The notes beneath the pieces are model-generated. The model was not told the origin of the DNA and searched no databases. It saw only the letters and a list, made by a program, of their open reading frames with translations. A stretch of 64,000 nt of DNA from DYRG01 sp041161065. GTDB taxonomy: Bacteria > Pseudomonadota > Gammaproteobacteria > Beggiatoales > Beggiatoaceae. Positions 53,370 through 61,635 of the stretch are shown here, one piece after another; position 1 is the stretch's first letter; each line of letters begins with the position of its first letter. Location: contig JBEAVE010000002.1 in assembly GCA_041161065.1 (NCBI GenBank), positions 6,954-70,953 on the forward strand, written 5' to 3'. A program made the position numbers and the translations under genes.

Positions 53370-53479
53370 ATTGTTGATTCATAAGAGTTGTCCTAAAACT
53401 AACCTCTCCCTCTAGTTAGAAACCGTTAGAAACTCACTAGATACTTGTATTATACAGAAATCTTTACTTAAAAAAAGAC
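53370..53479. repeat. Left arm of 110-bp inverted repeat
   Basis: Matches the reverse complement of 54009-54118 at 108 of 110 positions; the two differences fall near 53454 and 53457. Beyond the arm the inverted similarity continues more weakly for about 80 bases, including a perfect 16-base GC-rich block (53531-53546 with 53959-53974) and a 13-base block (53555-53567 with 53918-53930). Confidence 0.95.
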
Positions 53480-53599
53480 CAAGACGAGTTTTTTAACCGC
53501 CTATTTCAAAAAAACAGCTTCTAAAAGGTCGCCGCCCCGCCCCCGCCTGCAGAAGAAAGGAAAGCGCACCAAACCCGCCAGCGCACCTGTCATACCACC

Positions 53600-53675
53600 T
53601 ATTCCAACCTATTCCAAGAACATTAGTGTAGCTTAAACAATCCAATAACCACTGCAATAAGCTGCAATATCGATA
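53600..53675. repeat. Inner direct repeat with inverted core, copy 1
   Basis: The 25 bases TATTCCAACCTATTCC...AACATT and the right flank starting AATAACC are directly repeated at 53811-53885. The 19-base core AGTGTAGCTTAAACAATCC between them appears in the other copy as its reverse complement with two mismatches. Confidence 0.9.
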
Positions 53676-53810
53676 CGGCATAGAAAACGCAACAGTCACG
53701 TCAATTGCTTTGTCACATAGCCTGCATTTATTTCTTCATAAAAATCTTTACAAATGAAACGCAACCTATGCGCCCGCGCAATTGCCCCGCCAAGCGTTTT
53801 CTACGCCGTC

Positions 53811-53885
53811 TATTCCAGCCTATTCCAAGAACATTGGATTGTTTAACCTACGCTAATAACCCTGCAATACGTTGCAATGTCGATA
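53811..53885. repeat. Inner direct repeat with inverted core, copy 2
   Basis: Partner of 53600-53675. The core reads GGATTGTTTAACCTACGCT, the flipped form of the core in copy 1, while the flanks remain direct. The right flank is one base shorter than in copy 1. Confidence 0.9.
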
Positions 53886-54008
53886 TGATATGCCAGCTGC
53901 AAACTGTCATGTTTGATGCGCTTTCCTTTCTTACGCAGATACGAGGGAGACAAAAATAGCGGGGGCGGGGCGGCTTGCTTAATTTTTTTGAAAAAGGCGG
54001 TCAAAAAA

Positions 54009-54118
54009 GTCTTTTTTTAAGTAAAGATTTCAGTCTAATACAAGTATCTAGTGAGTTTCTAACGGTTTCTAACTAGAGGGAGAGGTTAGTTTTAGGACAA
54101 CTCTTATGAATCAACAAT
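54009..54118. repeat. Right arm of 110-bp inverted repeat
   Basis: Reverse-complement partner of 53370-53479. The segment between the arms is 529 bases and contains no convincing gene. No target-site duplication is seen next to the outer ends. Confidence 0.95.
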
Positions 54119-54207
54119 CAGTTTAATTTGAAAACGGTTTTGATGGGAGTGGTTAGCATCTTAAAAGACTTTTTCTTTCAACAATTGTACTTAAAAAGGG
54201 ACACATC

Positions 54208-54432
54208 ATGAAACGTCAAACGATTACTTTTGTATTTGCCCATGCAATTACCAAACACATTCTCAAAAAAGGCGATTCTTACCCCGCCACTTTTGGAATC
54301 GTTTTCAAAGAATTGCTCAAGGGTTTTAATCCCAAAAGACTGCTTTCTTATCTTGCCAATAAAATAACGACATTAAAGCAAGCAACGCTAAAAGTGTTTG
54401 TTCAATTAGATTTATTTAATGCACTGAGCTAG
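54208..54432 (+). CDS. Hypothetical small protein (74 aa), uncertain
   Basis: A 74-residue basic frame starting MKRQTITFVFAHAITKHIL with a modest AAAAGGGA site upstream. It ends tail-to-tail with the zot gene (17-base overlap). No domain was recognised and no operon supports it, so it may be chance. Confidence 0.35.
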   Translation: MKRQTITFVFAHAITKHILKKGDSYPATFGIVFKELLKGFNPKRLLSYLANKITTLKQATLKVFVQLDLFNALS

Positions 54433-55639
54433 ATACTTTTTGAGTTATTTCACCTTTTTGTTGATTCGTTGCCGTGCCAATCGGAGAAGCCGCCTTGTCA
54501 GGTTGTAATGAAATGGCTTGACCCGTGTAAGTATTGACGATTTCGTTTTGAAAAATGCCTTCAATGCGAATAGTGTCTTGCACTTTAAAATCTTTCGGTT
54601 CAACGATAACCCGTTGTTTATCTCCAACTTTTAAGGCAACAAATAATTTATCGCCCACTTGATAATAACCTTGCACACCGACTCGACTAGATTCTTTAGG
54701 TTCAGCAGGCACGACAGGCGCAGCATTAACGGGTTGATTGGGATTAGTAGGTGGAGTTCCCGTGTTTTGAATAGGTGAACTTGGCATGATTGGACTTACA
54801 GGCGGTGGCGGTGCAACACCTGTTTTAATATGGGAAGCAAAGCCATCTTTAGAGAAAAAGTGAAAGAATTTATATATAAAAAAAGACAAGATAATAAATG
54901 CCAACGGCAAACCATATCGGATAGATTTATTTGCCCAAATATTACCTCTTTTATCACTTTTCTTTTCAACACCTGTACGATTATTCTTTTTTTCCTGTTC
55001 AGATTTGAAACTATAACTATCATACAATTCAAAATTTTCTTTTTTATACGTACCTTTACCTTCAAAAATAGGTGCTGATCGTAAATCAAATTTAGAAAAG
55101 ATTTTAACAGAATAGTAACCACTTAAACCTACTGCTGTTAATTTAGTCGTAACAGTTGTTTGAGAAATAACCCGCCGAACTTTTAAACCAATATCCATCA
55201 CATCTTGAGTAATTAAAACAACATTACAAGAAACATTCTTTTCATTCACAAAATGTCGATGTTTTCTAAAGAAATTCATTACAACAGGCGACACTTTTGA
55301 TTCATAAAATGCCCATGCTTCATCAATAACCACCAAATCACCAGGACGTACAACAGACACAAAATCAGCTTTAAGTTTTAATTTTGCAAAATCTTCAACT
55401 GGACAGTAATAGAAATTATCATTAATGACTTGATCATCGGTAACATGAACAATTTCTCCGATATTATCGGCAGGCACACCCCACGAAGTTTCTAAACGAT
55501 CATAAATCACATCATCATTCAAGCCCTCAATATTCGTTACCACCCGCCGCCCCGCTGCCAAAGCAGGCAAAATAATTTCTACCACCGCTTGATAAGATTT
55601 ACCACCCCCAGGCAAACCCGTTAACGCATCAACTGCCAT
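54416..55639 (-). CDS. zot: Zot-like (pI) filamentous phage assembly ATPase
   Basis: A 407-residue protein with a cytoplasmic P-loop (GLPGGGKS, 8-15), a Walker B-like LVVIDEAWAFYE (about 105-116) and a membrane helix near 245-262. The C-terminal part is periplasmic and proline-rich. Zot/pI proteins drive extrusion of filamentous phage. It is the last gene of the leftward morphogenesis operon, as in Neisseria and Vibrio phages. Confidence 0.93.
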   Translation of the reverse strand: MAVDALTGLPGGGKSYQAVVEIILPALAAGRRVVTNIEGLNDDVIYDRLETSWGVPADNIGEIVHVTDDQVINDNFYYCPVEDFAKLKLKADFVSVVRPGDLVVIDEAWAFYESKVSPVVMNFFRKHRHFVNEKNVSCNVVLITQDVMDIGLKVRRVISQTTVTTKLTAVGLSGYYSVKIFSKFDLRSAPIFEGKGTYKKENFELYDSYSFKSEQEKKNNRTGVEKKSDKRGNIWANKSIRYGLPLAFIILSFFIYKFFHFFSKDGFASHIKTGVAPPPPVSPIMPSSPIQNTGTPPTNPNQPVNAAPVVPAEPKESSRVGVQGYYQVGDKLFVALKVGDKQRVIVEPKDFKVQDTIRIEGIFQNEIVNTYTGQAISLQPDKAASPIGTATNQQKGEITQKVSSSVH

Positions 55640-55650
55640 TCTAATCTCCT

Positions 55651-55668
55651 ACTGTCAATATTGACAGT
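55651..55668. promoter_or_regulatory. 18-bp perfect palindrome upstream of zot
   Basis: ACTGTCAATATTGACAGT lies between zot and the pVI-like gene; its last base is also the last base of the pVI-like stop codon. The same 18 bases lie within a 20-bp palindrome upstream of rep. The repeat of a long palindrome suggests an operator recognised by an element-encoded regulator. Confidence 0.75.
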
Positions 55669-56108
55669 TACCCCACAAAAGGAATTCGCCGAATGAAAAA
55701 CTTTAACAAATATGCACTCAGCAATAATGGCAAACCATAATCAATTGCACCCAAATACAAAAGATATTGTAAAAAATCTGAAAACGGTAATCTTGAAATC
55801 ATATCCGTTAATTCAGACATTTTTAAAACATCGGCTAAAAGCTCTAAGAAAAAGGTGATAATGAAATCAACGAAAAATAATAATGCCGCTAAAATAATGC
55901 CTTTCGTAAAAAGAATGTTTGAAATCGTTTTAAATACATACACCAATGCACTAATTAAAACGCCAGAAAAAGTCAAATCCGATGGATCGTATCCATAATC
56001 GTTCCCAGGTAAAGGATCACCATACGATATTGAACCAGTTGAAATGGTTTGACCATTTTCTAAGCCATTACTTCCTAACGGAACATTCAAATCAAGACCA
56101 TTAGCCAT
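55668..56108 (-). CDS. Minor coat protein pVI-like (DUF2523-like)
   Basis: A 146-residue protein with about three membrane helices after an acidic, glycine-rich N terminus. In filamentous prophages a DUF2523-type membrane protein sits between the adsorption protein and Zot and acts as the pVI capsid end protein. The identification is by topology and order only. Confidence 0.65.
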   Translation of the reverse strand: MANGLDLNVPLGSNGLENGQTISTGSISYGDPLPGNDYGYDPSDLTFSGVLISALVYVFKTISNILFTKGIILAALLFFVDFIITFFLELLADVLKMSELTDMISRLPFSDFLQYLLYLGAIDYGLPLLLSAYLLKFFIRRIPFVG

Positions 56109-56116
56109 AAAACCTC

Positions 56117-58006
56117 CTAAGCAGAAAATACCTTAAATAAGGCTAATAAAAAGAAACTCACCATTGAAAACAATCGTATTGACGTTTCAAGCATCGGGTT
56201 TTGAGCTAAATACTCACAATGACGAAAATACACAAACTTGCTACCTTTCAAAAGTGGCATTGTTGAAAAATCTATTTCAAATGCAGGACATTTATCACTA
56301 ACAGGAAAAAAATTGCTTTTGAAATGTTCTGAAAGACGACTATGAAAAGGCTTAAAATCTTGAGGTTCTTTAGTCGACAAATCTTTAGCTTTAGAGGGAT
56401 TTCTAGATTTACCCCAATCTAAATTGCAAGCAGGAGAATTTTGAGTTTCAAAATAATTCTCATCTTTTCCTTCCGCATTCTTACGAGTTCTTAATACCTG
56501 TACATTTTTATTTAATCCACATGGCACAATTGCAGAAGTATCAACAGGTTTAGATTCTCCAGTGGATGTAATCGTATCAACCGTTTTAATCGCAAACTGT
56601 TCTGCAATCGTTTTACCCGCAATCCCATATGTTTGTGGAGAAAGAAAAGAGTTTTGAACACCTATATCAAATCCATCTTGTGTTAAAAAGGAATATGACC
56701 GTCCCACCAATATAAAGTCATTGCTAAATTTTGTAATCTCTCTAATCGTTAAACCAATTTCAACATTACCTTGACGTAAAATTTTTAACCCATTAATCGT
56801 TTTAGAAACTAAAAAAGCATTTTCACTAACCAATGGTTTAATCGAAATATCAACCACTACATTTGAATCAAGATTTTTTGGATAAGTTAATGAAGAAACA
56901 TTGTTAATAATCGGAAGACTTAAACTATAATTACCAGTCAAATTTTCTCGTTTATAATCAAATGCTGCTGGGTGTTCTTTAATTAAACCATTAAAATCAA
57001 GTTCAAAATGAGGATATTCATGAGCAGTATTAGAAAACCCATAATAAAACGGGGTAACATCATCAGCACTGTAATCTACAATACAAACCTGAATGGGAGT
57101 CTGAACCACAACACTAGACAAAGAATCATTAAAAGATAAACCTTTTGGACATGATGCGGAAGGATTCTCATGGAGAGCTACAAAACATCGACTATATTGA
57201 TACATCAACATAGGAAGACAATTTGGACAATCAGATTTCAAAACACATCCTGACTGCGCAGTTAATTCGTCCATAGAAGTGTATGGCTTCGGTATTTGAC
57301 TACCAAGTGCTGAAGATTCAACCCACCAAGTAAAATAAGGTGGATCAGACATACAATAACCTTTTCTTCCTGCCGAAAATTCTTCAGGACAACCGTAACG
57401 AATATAATATTTAAATTGGTTATCTCTACGTTCCGTATCATCTTGAGACAATGGAATAATATTTAGAACAGAAATACCAGTTCTTAATTGATTAGACATA
57501 TCTTGAAGTTGTGAAAAAGTCAATGTTGAAAAAGAAGCTGAATTAAATAATGTTTGAAATATAGAGCTCCCTTCTTTTTTAGATGATAATAAAATTAACG
57601 CATTTCCTGAATAATCCAGTAAATTCAACACTCGTTGAATAAATACCCCAGATTGAGCAATCCCCGCAACTAAAAGACCATTCGATAACATTTGTCCCGT
57701 TATTATTGGTGTACTTGGACTTGTTGTCCCCGATGCTTCCGTTGTTCCAGGAGTATTTTGAACAGCCTTTTTAATAATCAAATTCAAAGCATCTATAATT
57801 TGTACCAAGACATTTGCACCCGATGCAATCGATATAATGGTTGAAATAGATTCAGTGCTAAATTTTACCGTTGAAAAATTAGCATCACCTGCAATTAACG
57901 GCTTAATAATTTCTTCACCCACCTGATACTGTAAAGGTTCAAAAAAATTATCCGCAGAAGAAACAGATATTGAAATAAAAAATAATAGAAATAAAAAATT
58001 ACGCAT
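56117..58006 (-). CDS. TspB/pIII-like adsorption protein, copy 2
   Basis: A 629-residue secreted protein with a signal peptide (MRNFLFLLFFISISVSSA) and a single C-terminal membrane helix (about 603-623). It shares several blocks with the next protein upstream: TERRD, a VPCGL segment, a CNLDWG segment and KEPQDFKPF. The C-terminal region resembles TspB-type filamentous-phage attachment proteins. It overlaps the start-side neighbour by eight bases. It lacks the Gly-Thr linker of the other copy. Confidence 0.75.
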   Translation of the reverse strand: MRNFLFLLFFISISVSSADNFFEPLQYQVGEEIIKPLIAGDANFSTVKFSTESISTIISIASGANVLVQIIDALNLIIKKAVQNTPGTTEASGTTSPSTPIITGQMLSNGLLVAGIAQSGVFIQRVLNLLDYSGNALILLSSKKEGSSIFQTLFNSASFSTLTFSQLQDMSNQLRTGISVLNIIPLSQDDTERRDNQFKYYIRYGCPEEFSAGRKGYCMSDPPYFTWWVESSALGSQIPKPYTSMDELTAQSGCVLKSDCPNCLPMLMYQYSRCFVALHENPSASCPKGLSFNDSLSSVVVQTPIQVCIVDYSADDVTPFYYGFSNTAHEYPHFELDFNGLIKEHPAAFDYKRENLTGNYSLSLPIINNVSSLTYPKNLDSNVVVDISIKPLVSENAFLVSKTINGLKILRQGNVEIGLTIREITKFSNDFILVGRSYSFLTQDGFDIGVQNSFLSPQTYGIAGKTIAEQFAIKTVDTITSTGESKPVDTSAIVPCGLNKNVQVLRTRKNAEGKDENYFETQNSPACNLDWGKSRNPSKAKDLSTKEPQDFKPFHSRLSEHFKSNFFPVSDKCPAFEIDFSTMPLLKGSKFVYFRHCEYLAQNPMLETSIRLFSMVSFFLLALFKVFSA

Positions 58007-60074
58007 CTAACACCACCCACAGAGACGCAAAAAACCAACCTATGGAAAAGACTAACCGTATCATTTCTTGAAAGCGTTCAACCCAATCACAAATAGGCAA
58101 TTCATATACTTTAGCCAGAGGACGCAAAAAAAATACATTAGCTTGAGATAAATCAACAGAAAGGGATGAACATTGAGATGAAACTGGAAACCAATTACCT
58201 GTACCAAAATGATCTCTTAATGTTTGAAAAGGTGCTTTAAAATCAATCGGTTCTTTAGTAGGCAACTCTTTAACTTTAGAGGGATCACGTGGAGCACCCC
58301 AATTGATTTGGCAAGGAGGAGAAGGTTGTTGAGTTGAGGAAGATGTACCATCAGCATTCGTAACAAATACCGTCACCGATTGACCTAAACCACAAGGAAC
58401 AACACCAGAACCTGTTTGAGTGCCTGTACCAGTGCCCGTTTGAGTGCCTGTACCAGTGCCAGTGCCCGTTTGATATTTTGGGAAAGGATCGACATTAAAT
58501 CGAGGAGAAAGAGCTAAGTCAGGTGAACCAAACGTATCTGGACTTAAAAACGTGTCATCTGGTTTTAATTTTGTACCATCTGAACTCTCATATGAAACCT
58601 CACGAGATACTAAAGTTAAACTTGCCATTGAATACTTTGAAACCTCACGAACATGAACCATAAAATCCGTCCCATCACGATGTTTCATCTTAAAATTATT
58701 TAAAGTCTTTGAAACAACAATAGAATCTGGCGTAGTAGCAACTTGAACTTTCCCATCTACATATTGATTTGCTGGCTTTGAAAACCCCACCGACCGTTGA
58801 TCATCTGCAATTTGACTATCAGTTGAAAATTCTTTAGGAATCCCCGTAGTGTTTGCCTTACTAATTTCACTCTGAACAATTGGATAAACATTGATTGATC
58901 CATCTGGATAAGTTTCATAATGAGGATATGTTCCAAGTTTAGTTCTAGCATTCGCATATTGAGTTTTTGTTAAATCCTGTGAAAAATCGGGTTCACAAAC
59001 CTGAACATGACCCGTCCAAAGATTAAAACTAAATTTTGTACCAATCGGACAAGGAACTACCCCGTCCACAGGTGTAACATAAGCCTCCTCCTCAAAATAA
59101 CGTGATTGACCCTGACTATTTTTATAGGTAAATTTACCTTTGAATCTCCCACCAGAAGAAAATTTATTATTAGGCACAATCCATGATTCTATGTTTACAT
59201 CAAAAATCGGAGTACCCCAATAATTCCCCGACCAAATGCGATCATTAATGATATAAGATGTAACTACTGGCTCAATTTGATTACCCGGTAATTTAGTCCA
59301 TCGTTTATCCCGTTCAACTTCTCCACCTTGCGAATAACTATCTTGATATGAAAAAACTGAAACAGTATAAACAGCAGACCCATCAATACAATATGCCATC
59401 GCAGGTAATAATGAACTTTGAGGACAACCTTCTAAATTAGCCGCCTTCATTTGATAGATGCGACGTTCAGAATCAGTCGTTGAAATCGGTACAATACTTA
59501 AATAATCTGCTGGTTTACTACTTAACACCTTCATAGCAGCCAACGATATAAATGTATTTGTCACAGGATCATAAATCGTTTCGCCACCCATTTCTGAAGG
59601 GTACAAAAGACCCAAAATCGCACCGCCAGTCATACCCGTTTTAGCTGCCGTTAAAAGACCATCTAACACCACCCCGGTCTGTGCCGCCGCAACCACCGAA
59701 TAAACTCCTTCAATAACCGCCGCATCCGCCCCATTAGTCACCATTACTTCACCCATTGGCACGGCATACTCAAGAAGTACAGGCAATATTCTTGCTGCCG
59801 TCGATGCTGAATAAACCGTTTCACCCGCCGTTGCAGTGGTCACTGCCGCCGTTAACCCACTGGCTTCAAATACCGATGCCGCACTTGAAGCTGACATAGT
59901 GGTCAAAACTTGAGACGTTCCCACCGTTGTTGCTAATGGCGAAAATGATGTTCCAAAAGTCGTAAATACCGACGCCGTCGCTGTAATGACTTCCGCTTTC
60001 ACCGATAAACTCATTAACGAAGTTAAGCCTAAAAATACACCCAAAAATAAGCGTTTTCTTCTAAACTTTTTCAT
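57999..60074 (-). CDS. TspB/pIII-like adsorption protein, copy 1
   Basis: A 691-residue secreted protein. It has a long signal peptide (cleavage near residue 27), an alanine-rich segment, a cysteine-containing receptor-type region and a Gly-Thr/Gln linker (TGTGTGTQTG repeats) before the conserved VPCGL...CQINWG block. A C-terminal membrane helix (about 670-688) would hold it in the membrane until assembly. The linker recalls the flexible linkers of M13 pIII. Its paralogue follows directly. Confidence 0.8.
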   Translation of the reverse strand: MKKFRRKRLFLGVFLGLTSLMSLSVKAEVITATASVFTTFGTSFSPLATTVGTSQVLTTMSASSAASVFEASGLTAAVTTATAGETVYSASTAARILPVLLEYAVPMGEVMVTNGADAAVIEGVYSVVAAAQTGVVLDGLLTAAKTGMTGGAILGLLYPSEMGGETIYDPVTNTFISLAAMKVLSSKPADYLSIVPISTTDSERRIYQMKAANLEGCPQSSLLPAMAYCIDGSAVYTVSVFSYQDSYSQGGEVERDKRWTKLPGNQIEPVVTSYIINDRIWSGNYWGTPIFDVNIESWIVPNNKFSSGGRFKGKFTYKNSQGQSRYFEEEAYVTPVDGVVPCPIGTKFSFNLWTGHVQVCEPDFSQDLTKTQYANARTKLGTYPHYETYPDGSINVYPIVQSEISKANTTGIPKEFSTDSQIADDQRSVGFSKPANQYVDGKVQVATTPDSIVVSKTLNNFKMKHRDGTDFMVHVREVSKYSMASLTLVSREVSYESSDGTKLKPDDTFLSPDTFGSPDLALSPRFNVDPFPKYQTGTGTGTGTQTGTGTGTQTGSGVVPCGLGQSVTVFVTNADGTSSSTQQPSPPCQINWGAPRDPSKVKELPTKEPIDFKAPFQTLRDHFGTGNWFPVSSQCSSLSVDLSQANVFFLRPLAKVYELPICDWVERFQEMIRLVFSIGWFFASLWVVLDA
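58411..58472 (-). repeat. 24-bp tandem repeat encoding the Gly-Thr linker
   Basis: Two near-identical 24-base units and a partial third encode the repeated GTGTQT linker of the adsorption protein. In-frame unit loss or gain would change linker length without a frameshift. Confidence 0.85.
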
Positions 60075-60149
60075 TTATCGATCTCTCAGTAGCCAAACAA
60101 AAATTAAACCGACAATAAAACCCATTACAAAACCCGTATATGCCCACAT
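60075..60149 (-). CDS. Tiny membrane protein (24 aa), possible pVII/pIX analogue
   Basis: A frame of 24 residues (MWAYTGFVMGFIVGLIFVWL, then LRDR) forming one membrane helix with a basic end. It starts three bases after the upstream stop and ends next to the ATG of the pIII-like gene. Filamentous phages encode very small hydrophobic capsid end proteins (pVII, pIX, 32-33 residues) in this part of the operon. Identification is by size, topology and place only. Confidence 0.6.
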   Translation of the reverse strand: MWAYTGFVMGFIVGLIFVWLLRDR

Positions 60150-60152
60150 AAT

Positions 60153-60461
60153 TTAATCTCTATCATATTGTTCAAAGGAATCACTTTCGTCATCATATTT
60201 AAATTCAAAAACTTGATAAATTTGATCACAATTCTTTTTAGCTTTTTTCTTCTCTTCATTCAACGAATCTAACATTTTATAACCTATCCATAAAATAAAA
60301 CTTATCGATAATAATCCCAGCACACTCCAAGAAAATAATTCAATTAAATCATTGTAAGGAATTTTTTCAGCAAAAATACAAGAAATATTCTGTAGTTCAC
60401 AACCCACTGCAAATACCGAGTTGGACAATAAAAATGAGGCATAGAAAACCCATAATCGCAT
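60153..60461 (-). CDS. Predicted membrane protein (102 aa), possible minor coat protein
   Basis: A 102-residue protein with a signal peptide ending near SVFA, a periplasmic segment with two cysteines, one membrane helix (about 43-65) and a charged C-terminal tail. It lies between the major coat gene and the tiny 24-residue gene. No family recognised. Confidence 0.6.
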   Translation of the reverse strand: MRLWVFYASFLLSNSVFAVGCELQNISCIFAEKIPYNDLIELFSWSVLGLLSISFILWIGYKMLDSLNEEKKKAKKNCDQIYQVFEFKYDDESDSFEQYDRD

Positions 60462-60492
60462 TATCTATACCTCACTTTTAATTAGCTAAATT

Positions 60493-60771
60493 CTAAGTAC
60501 GTTTGGACGCACCAGAAATCTTATAAAAGGCAAAGAAAATAAAAGCAATCCCTAAAAGCCCTAAAACAAGCCAAATTGACAGTTCAGTAATATCAGTGAA
60601 CATACCGCCCATACCCGAAACCAGCTTAGAACAAATACCCGTTGTGGACGTACATTCATTCGCCGCTTGCGCAGAAGTAGAAGCAAGCACTGCTACACTC
60701 ACTAAACCACCCACAACCCAATTTTTTGCAGAAACAACTCGATTTTTAGCCATTTCGTATAAACGAGACAT
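60493..60771 (-). CDS. Major coat protein (pVIII-like)
   Basis: A 92-residue precursor. The signal peptide ends STSAQA, giving a mature protein of about 56 residues with a short N-terminal region (two cysteines), a membrane helix and a basic C-terminal end (KISGASKRT) that would contact DNA. Size and layout match pVIII. The two cysteines are unusual for a pVIII and could form a disulfide. It is the main structural protein of the virion in this reading. Confidence 0.85.
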   Translation of the reverse strand: MSRLYEMAKNRVVSAKNWVVGGLVSVAVLASTSAQAANECTSTTGICSKLVSGMGGMFTDITELSIWLVLGLLGIAFIFFAFYKISGASKRT

Positions 60772-60821
60772 GACAAATTTCCTCTAATTAAATAAATCAA
60801 ACTAAGGTATCGATGAACACC

Positions 60822-60844
60822 GTTGATTTACACCTTAAATCAAC
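60822..60844 (-). other. Hairpin upstream of the coat gene
   Basis: GTTGATTTA pairs perfectly with TAAATCAAC across a five-base CACCT loop. No T-run follows on the coding side, so it is not a classical terminator; it may be an RNA processing or stabilising element that raises coat-protein expression. Confidence 0.55.
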
Positions 60845-60861
60845 AAAAGGTACAACAAAAC

Positions 60862-61260
60862 TTATCTACGAGAATTACGAAAAGCATCTAGAACAAATCT
60901 AAAGAAAAATCCTATAATCCAAACAGCAAATAATGACCACATTGCAAATTCAAAACCATCAACAAATGATGCAAAAAATATATCATAATCAATAGGATCT
61001 ATTTCTAATTTGACATTTACTTTTGAAGTTAAAATTTGATTTCCCTGTTCAGATAATAAAGTTGGTACGTGAACAATCGCATAATCATAATGGCAAGGAA
61101 AGCTAGACGTTGCATCACCCTTAAAATTTGTCCCATTCCAAGGATTTGAAAGACATAATTTATGAATCCCAAAAGTATCTGTTGGATAAACATCAGCAAA
61201 AGAAAAAGAGGTTTGCAGCAATAAAAAAATTGAAACCCATAATTTAATCACTGCAAACAC
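60862..61260 (-). CDS. Predicted membrane protein (132 aa)
   Basis: A 132-residue protein with a signal peptide (cleavage after FSFA, near residue 22), a periplasmic domain with two cysteines and a C-terminal membrane helix (about 103-123) with a basic end. It lies between the ssDNA-binding-like gene and the coat gene; no family was recognised. Confidence 0.6.
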   Translation of the reverse strand: MFAVIKLWVSIFLLLQTSFSFADVYPTDTFGIHKLCLSNPWNGTNFKGDATSSFPCHYDYAIVHVPTLLSEQGNQILTSKVNVKLEIDPIDYDIFFASFVDGFEFAMWSLFAVWIIGFFFRFVLDAFRNSRR

Positions 61261-61266
61261 TCCAAA

Positions 61267-61635
61267 TTAAGGTGCTGAAGAAGAAACTGGTTTACCATTG
61301 GCAGGAATTTTTAACGTTTTATCTAAAAATAAATCTGCAAAGAAACTCATAACAGTATTGGTTGTGTTTTCAAATGTTTTTGCATCAAATGCAAAAGGAA
61401 CTCCTTTTGCCCCATCAAGTTCAAAATCAACATCAGCAATACAAGGCATATGATTTAATGCTATAAGTTTTTTTGCCAATTCAGGTGTACAACGCATTTT
61501 TTGAGCATCAAGCCCACCTTTATTATCACGTTGTAATCGGGAATAACGACCATTTGTTACAATCAAACTCGCATAAGAATTACCATTCTCTAAAACGCCA
61601 TGTGATGCACTCAATACTAAAAAACGTTCAAACAT
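61267..61635 (-). CDS. Probable phage ssDNA-binding protein (pV-like)
   Basis: A 122-residue soluble basic protein following Rep in the operon. In filamentous phages this position is taken by the ssDNA-binding protein that covers the genome before packaging. The segment RFLVLSASHGVLENGNSYASLIV could start an OB-fold. It lacks an SSB-type C-terminal tail (ends KPVSSSAP). Confidence 0.6.
   Translation of the reverse strand: MFERFLVLSASHGVLENGNSYASLIVTNGRYSRLQRDNKGGLDAQKMRCTPELAKKLIALNHMPCIADVDFELDGAKGVPFAFDAKTFENTTNTVMSFFADLFLDKTLKIPANGKPVSSSAP

Noticed and set aside
53493..53959. Two open frames on opposite strands inside the large repeat (53493-53699 minus and 53705-53959 plus)
   Set aside because: They share mirrored pieces because of the inverted repeat, have no ribosome binding sites and match no family. 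They are products of the repeat.
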